From: Ilumatobacteraceae bacterium
Lineage (GTDB): Bacteria > Actinomycetota > Acidimicrobiia > Acidimicrobiales > Ilumatobacteraceae
Direction: 5' to 3'
Length of the DNA stretch: 37,304 bases
Assembly: GCA_025463305.1 (NCBI GenBank)
Contig: JAOBWK010000040.1
Coordinates: forward strand, 1 to 37,304
The notes under the pieces are model-generated. The model did no database searches, was not told the origin of the DNA, and saw only the letters and a program-made list of their open reading frames with translations. Both the position numbers and the translations under genes were made by a program. Below, piece by piece: positions 32,868 through 37,304 of this stretch (its first letter is position 1; each line of letters opens with the position of its first letter).

Positions 32868-33284
32868 TCAGCCCCTTCCGAGGGTGGTGGTGGTCTGGAG
32901 CGCATCGCGCGCTTCCTTGAAGACGGTCATGTTCATCTGGTAGCTGCGGCTGGCGAGGATGAGGTCGCCCATCTGACCGGCGAGGTCGTCGACGGGGCCC
33001 TGCATGTAGCCGTTCGCATCGGCGTTGGGGTTGCTCGGATCGAAGACCTGGGCGGGATCGCCCGCCTGGTCCGCGACGGATCCAACCTCGACGCCGCCGC
33101 CTTGCGATGTGTCGGTCGCGAGGGGCATGGCCACGACCATGCGTGCCCGGAAGGGCGCCTGGCCCGGGGTCGTCTCGGTGTTGATGTTGGCGATGTTGTG
33201 CGCCACCGTGTCCATCCAGTACTTGTTGTAACCAAGCCCGGTGTTGGAGATGTCGATCGCTGCGAAGGGGCCGTGGGTGGTCAT
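32868..33284 (-). CDS. flgC: Flagellar basal-body rod protein FlgC
   Basis: Proximal rod protein of 138 residues. The N-terminal rod motif is present in slightly changed form (IDISNTGLGYNKYWMDTVAH, then NIANINTETTPGQAPFRARM). VDDLAGQMGDLILASRSYQM and NMTVFKEARDALQTTTTLG form the C-terminal helix. ATG at 33284 overlaps the flgB stop as ATGA. Confidence 0.96.
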   Translation of the reverse strand: MTTHGPFAAIDISNTGLGYNKYWMDTVAHNIANINTETTPGQAPFRARMVVAMPLATDTSQGGGVEVGSVADQAGDPAQVFDPSNPNADANGYMQGPVDDLAGQMGDLILASRSYQMNMTVFKEARDALQTTTTLGRG

Positions 33285-33625
33285 CGCGACACCCCGCTGG
33301 CGGCCTTGAGCAGATCGATCTTGTAGTTGAAGCCCGACACCATCACCTGGCGCTCGAGCGACGACTTGGTCATCGTGGTGAGCTCGTTCTCGAGGCTCAC
33401 GCTCGTGCCGGCGTTGTCGACGAGGTCGTCGCCGGCCTCCACGGTGGGTGCGGTCGTCGGTGCAGACTGCCCGCTGCGCAGTGCGTCGGCGAGGCTGCTC
33501 TCGAAGTCGACCTTCTGGGACCTGAAGAGGGGGGTGTTCGAGTTGGCGATGTTGTTCGCGACCGTGTCGAGTCGCAGTTGCAGACCGCCGAGCGCGTACT
33601 CGACCGTGTTCAACAATGGATCCAT
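33281..33625 (-). CDS. flgB: Flagellar basal-body rod protein FlgB
   Basis: Proximal rod protein of 114 residues, first gene of the long rod/motor operon. LGGLQLRLDTVANNIANSNT followed by PLFRSQKVDFESSLADAL is the family signature; the C-terminus (LENELTTMTKSSLERQVMVS, GFNYKIDLLKAA) matches FlgB. The start is ATG at 33625 with a GAGG site upstream. The preceding 200 bases contain a candidate promoter and a hairpin. Confidence 0.95.
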   Translation of the reverse strand: MDPLLNTVEYALGGLQLRLDTVANNIANSNTPLFRSQKVDFESSLADALRSGQSAPTTAPTVEAGDDLVDNAGTSVSLENELTTMTKSSLERQVMVSGFNYKIDLLKAASGVSR

Positions 33626-33704
33626 GGAACTACCTCGGGGTGCGTGGCATCCGTGCAGCTCAGGAACCCATCCATGGGACCCAGTCGAGTGGAACTCGCC
33701 TTGT

Positions 33705-33730
33705 CCATCGGCCGCGGTTCGTGGCGTTCA
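33705..33730 (-). promoter_or_regulatory. Candidate FliA/WhiG-type promoter of the flgB operon
   Basis: On the minus strand TGAA (33730-33727), 14 bases, then GCCGATGG (33712-33705): 3/4 and 6/8 to TAAA-N15-GCCGATAA. It lies about 80 bases upstream of flgB in the 200-base gap after the preceding gene. Confidence 0.38.
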
Positions 33731-33781
33731 AGGTGACACGTCCCCGAATTCGAGACGCTTTCCAGACGATCGGTCCGGAGC

Positions 33782-33795
33782 CGGCGCCCGCGCCG
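33782..33795 (-). terminator. Possible hairpin after the FliT-position gene
   Basis: CGGCGC-CC-GCGCCG, a GC-only inverted repeat about 30 bases after the stop at 33826 and upstream of the candidate flgB promoter. No U-tract, so termination is only suggested. Confidence 0.35.
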
Positions 33796-33825
33796 TGACG
33801 GCTCGGGTTCGGCCGTGCCGATCGG

Positions 33826-34176
33826 TCAGAGGCCGATGCGCACGTAGCCCGCGACACCGCGGTGCCGGCGGGCGACCTCGGCGCGTTCGCGACCGATGTT
33901 CACCAGGTCCTCGGCGAGCCGGTCGCGGCGGCTCTGGAACGCGGAGATGACCCGGTTGAGCACCATCTCGTCGATCCGGCTCACGCCGTGGGTGCCCATC
34001 ACCGTGCTGATGTCGAGCTGGATGATGTCCGCGACCACACGGTCGACGTCGCCCTCGGTGCTGTTCGCGTCGCGCAGGATCCGGTCGGCTTCGGCGATGA
34101 CCTCGTCGGCCATCCGGCTCGTGAAACCGTGGCTGCCCTGGGCGTGGCTCGGTCCACTGTTGGTGTAGTCCGGCAT
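33826..34176 (-). CDS. Hypothetical helical protein in the FliT position
   Basis: A 116-residue protein I cannot assign by sequence. It is mainly helical (about 20-105: RMADEVIAEADRILRDANST, VDRVVADIIQLDISTVMGTH, RDRLAEDLVNIGRERAEVAR). ATG at 34176 overlaps the fliS stop by one base, so it is coupled to the fliD–fliS unit. FliT, the FliD chaperone, commonly lies here and is of similar size, but no specific motif confirms that. Confidence 0.7.
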   Translation of the reverse strand: MPDYTNSGPSHAQGSHGFTSRMADEVIAEADRILRDANSTEGDVDRVVADIIQLDISTVMGTHGVSRIDEMVLNRVISAFQSRRDRLAEDLVNIGRERAEVARRHRGVAGYVRIGL

Positions 34177-34562
34177 CAGGCCCTCCGCACCCACGCATCG
34201 CGAAGGCCGTCGATGACCAGGCGCACGTCGTCGAGCGGCTCGACGTCTTTGTAGATGTTGGCGTCGACGAGCTCGTCGATGCAGTACCGGTAGAGCTCGC
34301 CGAGGTGGACGGCCAGGTCGACGACCTCCGGGTCGTCGTGCTGCGTGGCCAGTCCCACCGTGAGCTCGAGCAGGATCGCCTGGGCGCGGGTCGTCTCGTC
34401 GTGGAAGATCTGCACCCAGTTCGCCGGCAGATCGGCCTCGGCCTGTTCGGCGCGGTTGCAGGCCGTGATGATCCGCTCGTACGCCATCCTGACGATCTCT
34501 CCGGGTCCTGCGGTGGCGGCCGAGGCTCGGGCGTAGGAGGCGATTGCAGCGGTTCCAGTCAT
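34176..34562 (-). CDS. fliS: Flagellin export chaperone FliS
   Basis: A 128-residue four-helix chaperone that holds flagellin for export. IASYARASAATAGPGEIVRM at the N-terminus corresponds to the Y-x-x-x-x-V-x-T-A-S-P-x-x-L-(I/V) block; then AYERIITACNRAEQAEADLP, KAI-like helix TRAQAILLELTVGLATQ, VDLAVHLGELYRYCIDELVD and LVIDGLRDAWV. I chose ATG at 34562, which has AAGGA upstream; an in-frame ATG 14 codons earlier lacks family similarity. Confidence 0.9.
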   Translation of the reverse strand: MTGTAAIASYARASAATAGPGEIVRMAYERIITACNRAEQAEADLPANWVQIFHDETTRAQAILLELTVGLATQHDDPEVVDLAVHLGELYRYCIDELVDANIYKDVEPLDDVRLVIDGLRDAWVRRA

Positions 34563-34612
34563 CGGGTGTCCTTGCAAGAAGTTGCGGGTCGGGAGCGGAT
34601 CCATGCGCCGGG

Positions 34613-34625
34613 CCCGATGATCGGG
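34613..34625 (-). terminator. Small hairpin between fliD and fliS
   Basis: CCCGA-TGA-TCGGG inverted repeat between fliD and fliS, downstream of the candidate fliS promoter. It would lie in the fliS leader and is short, so chance is possible. Confidence 0.25.
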
Positions 34626-34648
34626 GCGAGCTCAACGGATCACGAGTG

Positions 34649-34675
34649 GTATCGGTCCGAGATGAGCGGGTTCTA
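34649..34675 (-). promoter_or_regulatory. Candidate FliA/WhiG-type promoter of fliS
   Basis: On the minus strand TAGA (34675-34672), exactly 15 bases, then ACCGATAC (34656-34649): 3/4 and 6/8 to TAAA-N15-GCCGATAA. The TAG of the -35 element is the stop codon of fliD. It would give fliS and the next gene their own late promoter. Confidence 0.45.
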
Positions 34676-36508
34676 GCCCGACGACGTGCTCAGCTGGGAC
34701 AGCTGGCTCTGCATCGCGTTCAGCTGGTCGAGCGCGACCTGCATCGCCGTGAACTTGGCGCGCAGGGTGTCCTCGGTCTGGGCGAGGGTGGTCGTCCACT
34801 CGTCGACGCGGGCCTGGAGGTCGGTGGCCTGCTGCGCGGCGGTTGCCTTCGAGGCGAGGACGGGCCCATCCGTGCCACCACGTGCGCCGACGATCGAGAG
34901 CAACCCGGCGAGGCCCTGGTTCATCGAGAAGGTGCCGTTCGAGGTGCCGCCGAGCGCAGCGAGTTGATCGGCCGTGGTGGTGACGCTGAGGACGAGACCG
35001 TTGCTCGTGGCGGTCTGCCCGGATGCCGTGAAGGCCGTGCCGTCGATGGTGCCGGCCGCGTCGGTGCCACCGGTGGAGGATCCGTCGATGCCGAGCGCTG
35101 TCGCACCCGACACGGTGAACGTCTGTCCGGACCCGTACCGATCGCTCGTCAGGGTCAGGCCCTGATCGACGCCACCGACCGTCTGCGGCACCGCCGAGAC
35201 CCGGGCGCCGGCGATGCGCAGCGCGGCGTTGAGGTTGCCGGCGGTCTGGGACCACGTGCTGCCGACGTTGAAGTTGATGTTCGCGGTGCCGTTGGTGGTG
35301 ATGATCTGCATCGCGATCGAGGTCCCGGCCGGCGGCAGGGTGACGGGCAGGCCGACCATGCTCGACTGGCTCGCCGCCTGCGTGACCGAGATGGTGTGCG
35401 TGCCGGCGGTCGCGGTCGAAAGGGTGCCGATCACCGAGACGCCGGTGGCCGTCGAGGCCACGCTGCGGCCGAGCGCCGAGAGCGCGTCGTCGGCAGATGT
35501 CGCCAGGGTGGCCGTCAGCGCCGAGCTGTCGAACGCGATCGTGCCGTCCTTGTTGAGCGACACACCCAGCGTGTTCGCCGTGATCGTCTTGCCGCTGGCG
35601 GTGATCAGCGACGAGGCGATGCCGTCTCGGATCGACGACATGATGTTGCGGGCCGAGTAGTCGCCGGCGAGCGGTCCACCGGACGTGGAGTCTGCGCCGA
35701 TCGCGGTCGCCGCGTCGATGACCGTGCCGACGGCGTTGGCGGCGTCGACCATGGCCTGGACCTTGGCGATGATGCCCGTGGTGTCCTGCGCCGAGGACAC
35801 CACCACCGGCGCGGCGGTGACCTGCTGGAGCGTCATCGAGACACCGTCGATCGCGTCGGTGACGATGTTCGACGAGCGGGTCAGCGTGATGCCGTCGACC
35901 TTGAACGACGCGTCGGTGGCGTTGCGTTGGGTGGTGAACGTCCCGAACCCCGAGCCGGTCGCCGTGAACGCCGACGCCGTGCCCGTGGTGGTGGCCGTCA
36001 GGGTGAGCTGGTACTGGCCGGGCGAGGTCTGCAGCACGCGAGCCGAGACGCCGGCGCCGGCGGCGTTGATGGCCGTGGCCAGGCCGCCGATGGTGCCGTC
36101 GGCGGAGGAGAACGTCTGGGTCGCGCCGGTCGCGTTGTTCGCGATGGTGAGCGTGCGCCCGTTGGCGAGATCGGTCGAGCCCGTGAACGTGTCGCTGACG
36201 AGGACGGATTGTGCCGCTGCGAGTCCGAGGACCTCGACCGAGGCGCTCGTCGCGCTGCCAGCGCCCGTCGAGGTGACGGCGACCGAGCCGCTGTCGGTGG
36301 AGGAGACGGTGCGCATCGCGCTCAACGCGCCGAGGCTGGTCATCGCGTCCGACGCGGTCTGCAGGGCCGTCAGCTTGTCCGCGATGGCCTGCCACGCGTT
36401 CTGCTGCGTCTGGAGCGCGGTGATCTGCGTCTTGAGGAGGTCCTGGGGCTTCTGCTCCACGGCCATCATCTGGGTGATGAGTGAATCGGTGTCGATGGTG
36501 CCGACCAT
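34673..36508 (-). CDS. fliD: Flagellar filament cap protein FliD
   Basis: Filament cap of 611 residues, exported and required for flagellin polymerisation. The N-terminal FliD domain reads IDTDSLITQMMAVEQKPQDL, LKTQITALQTQQNAWQAIAD, KLTALQTASDAM; VEVLGLAAAQSVLVSDTFTG also fits. The C-terminal coiled-coil ends KATAAQQATDLQARVDEWTT, TLRAKFTAMQVALDQLNAMQ. The middle is a Thr/Ala/Gly-rich variable region, longer than in Salmonella (467 residues in total). The start is ATG at 36508 with AAGGAG six bases upstream. Confidence 0.95.
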   Translation of the reverse strand: MVGTIDTDSLITQMMAVEQKPQDLLKTQITALQTQQNAWQAIADKLTALQTASDAMTSLGALSAMRTVSSTDSGSVAVTSTGAGSATSASVEVLGLAAAQSVLVSDTFTGSTDLANGRTLTIANNATGATQTFSSADGTIGGLATAINAAGAGVSARVLQTSPGQYQLTLTATTTGTASAFTATGSGFGTFTTQRNATDASFKVDGITLTRSSNIVTDAIDGVSMTLQQVTAAPVVVSSAQDTTGIIAKVQAMVDAANAVGTVIDAATAIGADSTSGGPLAGDYSARNIMSSIRDGIASSLITASGKTITANTLGVSLNKDGTIAFDSSALTATLATSADDALSALGRSVASTATGVSVIGTLSTATAGTHTISVTQAASQSSMVGLPVTLPPAGTSIAMQIITTNGTANINFNVGSTWSQTAGNLNAALRIAGARVSAVPQTVGGVDQGLTLTSDRYGSGQTFTVSGATALGIDGSSTGGTDAAGTIDGTAFTASGQTATSNGLVLSVTTTADQLAALGGTSNGTFSMNQGLAGLLSIVGARGGTDGPVLASKATAAQQATDLQARVDEWTTTLAQTEDTLRAKFTAMQVALDQLNAMQSQLSQLSTSSG

Positions 36509-36587
36509 GACGTTCTCCTTCGACGGCGCGCCCGATGGGGCAGCGGTTCAGACGAGTGCGAGGGGGGATGCGATCGAGATCGCGGGT

Positions 36588-36647
36588 GAGATCGTGGTGT
36601 TCGAGATCGTGGTGTTCGAGATCGCGGTGTTCGAGATCGTGGTGTTC
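36588..36647. repeat. Four tandem 15-bp repeats in the fliD leader
   Basis: Unit GAGATCGTGGTGTTC at 36588-36602, 36603-36617, 36618-36632 (one change, T to C) and 36633-36647, flanked by partial copies. It lies in the 245-base gap between the flagellin and fliD genes, about 80 bases upstream of fliD. No convincing gene is encoded there. Confidence 0.92.
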
Positions 36648-36670
36648 GTGTTCGTGGACCCAACGAGCGA

Positions 36671-36701
36671 CACCCTCCGCCCTGACAGGGGACGGAGGGT
36701 G
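36671..36701 (-). terminator. Probable terminator after the flagellin gene
   Basis: CACCCTCCG (36671-36679) pairs perfectly with CGGAGGGTG (36693-36701), with inner pairing CCCT/AGGG. It lies about 50 bases after the flagellin stop on the minus strand. The strong stem fits a stop for the abundant flagellin mRNA although no U-tract is visible. Confidence 0.65.
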
Positions 36702-36753
36702 CGCACGTTGGTCATTGCTGCTCTGGGTCGAGACCCTCTGGAGCCTGATCGCC

Positions 36754-37304
36754 TCAGCGCAGGAGCTGCAGGATGCTCTGCGGGACCTGGTTGGCCTGGG
36801 CCAGCATGGCGGTGCCAGCCTGGGACAGGATGCTGTTGCGGGTGTAGTTCACCATTTCCGTGGCCATGTCGGTGTCGCGGATGCGGCTCTCCGACGAGGT
36901 CAGGTTCTCGACGGCGACGCCGAGGTTGGAGACGGTGTGCTCGAGGCGGTTCTGCACGGCACCGAGGTTGGCACGGGTCGCCGACACGGCGGCGATGGCG
37001 CCGTCGATCTTGACGATGGCCGCCTGCGCCGTGGTGTCCGACGTGTGCACGTCGAGCGCCGCAACGCTGTTGGCCGCGCCGCCCAGGACACCCACACCGC
37101 TGCTGAGCAGGCTCAGGTTCGAGGTGAGCGAGATCTGGTCAGCGGCCGTGCCGCCCGAGCCGACCTGGAAGTTGAACCCGGAGCCGGCGGCGCTGTAGTC
37201 CTGGAAGATGGCCTTGCCGGCGAACGTCGAACGTGTGCCGATGCCGTCGATTTCCTGCTTCAGCTGGTCGATTTCCGCCTGCTCCGCCGTGCCGCCCGAG
37301 GTGC
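36754..37304 (-). CDS. fliC: Flagellin, C-terminal part (5' end outside window)
   Basis: Filament subunit. About 183 C-terminal residues are present, open at the window edge. The upstream portion reads AEQAEIDQLKQEIDGIGTRS, then TFAGKAIFQ and FNFQVGSGGTAADQISL, the end of the flagellin N-terminal domain. The C-terminal domain follows with AAIVKIDGAIAAVSATRANL, GAVQNRLEHTVSNLGVAVEN, LTSSESRIRDTDMATEMVNY and SQAGTAMLAQANQVPQSILQ. The variable region between the two domains is very short, suggesting a small flagellin of under 300 residues (inference). A strong hairpin follows the gene. Confidence 0.97.
   Translation of the reverse strand, partial: TSGGTAEQAEIDQLKQEIDGIGTRSTFAGKAIFQDYSAAGSGFNFQVGSGGTAADQISLTSNLSLLSSGVGVLGGAANSVAALDVHTSDTTAQAAIVKIDGAIAAVSATRANLGAVQNRLEHTVSNLGVAVENLTSSESRIRDTDMATEMVNYTRNSILSQAGTAMLAQANQVPQSILQLLR

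Noticed and set aside
33754..33767. CTGGAAA-type word shared by the flgB leader (33754-33767) and fliK leader (26390-26405)
   Set aside because: Similarity covers only about ten bases and the distance to the candidate promoter differs between the two, so a common operator is not supported.
34544..36484. 646-codon plus-strand open frame opposite fliD
   Set aside because: Arg/Gly-rich shadow of fliD with no recognisable domain or ribosome site.
36466..36663. Minus-strand small frame with an RTPRS repeat in the fliD leader
   Set aside because: It only translates the 15-bp DNA repeats, overlaps the fliD start and has no ribosome site.
1..37304. CRISPR arrays, insertion sequences, tRNA or rRNA genes
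   Set aside because: No spaced repeats, transposase motifs, terminal inverted repeats or tRNA-like cloverleaf sequences were seen by eye in the gaps.

Overview
The window is a high-GC (roughly 70% by eye) bacterial chromosome segment dominated by one flagellar gene cluster. It suggests a motile Gram-positive actinobacterium, probably of the Acidimicrobiia/Ilumatobacter type (inference). Reasons: very high third-position GC; many GTG starts; a DUF2510 protein; the thrS–HIT-hydrolase pair also found in mycobacteria; the FliW/CsrA pair; and no outer-membrane ring genes (flgH, flgI, flgA).

Layout. Positions 1-2367 (+) hold the 3' end of thrS, a translationally coupled HIT-family hydrolase and a small two-helix membrane protein. 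A DUF2510/zinc-finger protein (2384-3316, -) follows. Next are a degenerate EAL-domain protein (3455-4717, +) and a FliA/WhiG-type sigma factor (4680-5792, -), which overlap tail to tail. An M15-type peptidase (5893-6582, +) is divergent from the sigma gene. From 6746 to the right edge everything is on the minus strand. In transcription order (right to left) the genes are: flagellin (partial), fliD, fliS, a FliT-position protein, flgB, flgC, fliE, fliF, fliG, fliH, fliI, a fliJ-like gene, a lytic transglycosylase, fliK, flgD, flgE, flbD/swrD, motA, motB, an SRPBCC-domain protein, fliM, fliN, fliO, fliP, fliQ, fliR, flhB, flhA, an FlhF-like protein, a degenerate receiver/GGDEF/HD-GYP-like protein, flgN, flgK, flgL, fliW and csrA. 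Many neighbours overlap by ATGA or GTGA, so long translationally coupled operons are likely.

How the genes work together. FliE/FliF/FlgB/FlgC build the rod and MS ring. FliG/FliM/FliN form the rotor, and MotA/MotB the stator. FliO/P/Q/R/FlhA/FlhB with FliH/I/J form the export apparatus. FlgD/FlgE/FliK build the hook. FlgK/FlgL/FliD/flagellin make the junction, cap and filament, with FlgN and FliS as chaperones. FliW/CsrA are expected to couple flagellin level to translation. The two wall-lytic proteins lack obvious Sec signals and could open the thick wall. Not seen here: flgF/flgG, flgJ, fliL, flhG, flgM and all chemotaxis genes.

The less ordinary part is a set of apparently inactive regulators: a degenerate EAL protein, a receiver/GGDEF/HD-GYP-like protein lacking the key motif of each domain I could check, and an FlhF-like protein without a P-loop. 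WhiG/FliA-like promoter candidates (about TAAA-N14/15-GCCGATAA) can be seen before the sigma gene, fliK, fliS, flgB and the EAL gene. The longest stretches without a gene are 36509-36753 and 33626-33825; both hold regulatory-looking or repeat sequence described below.
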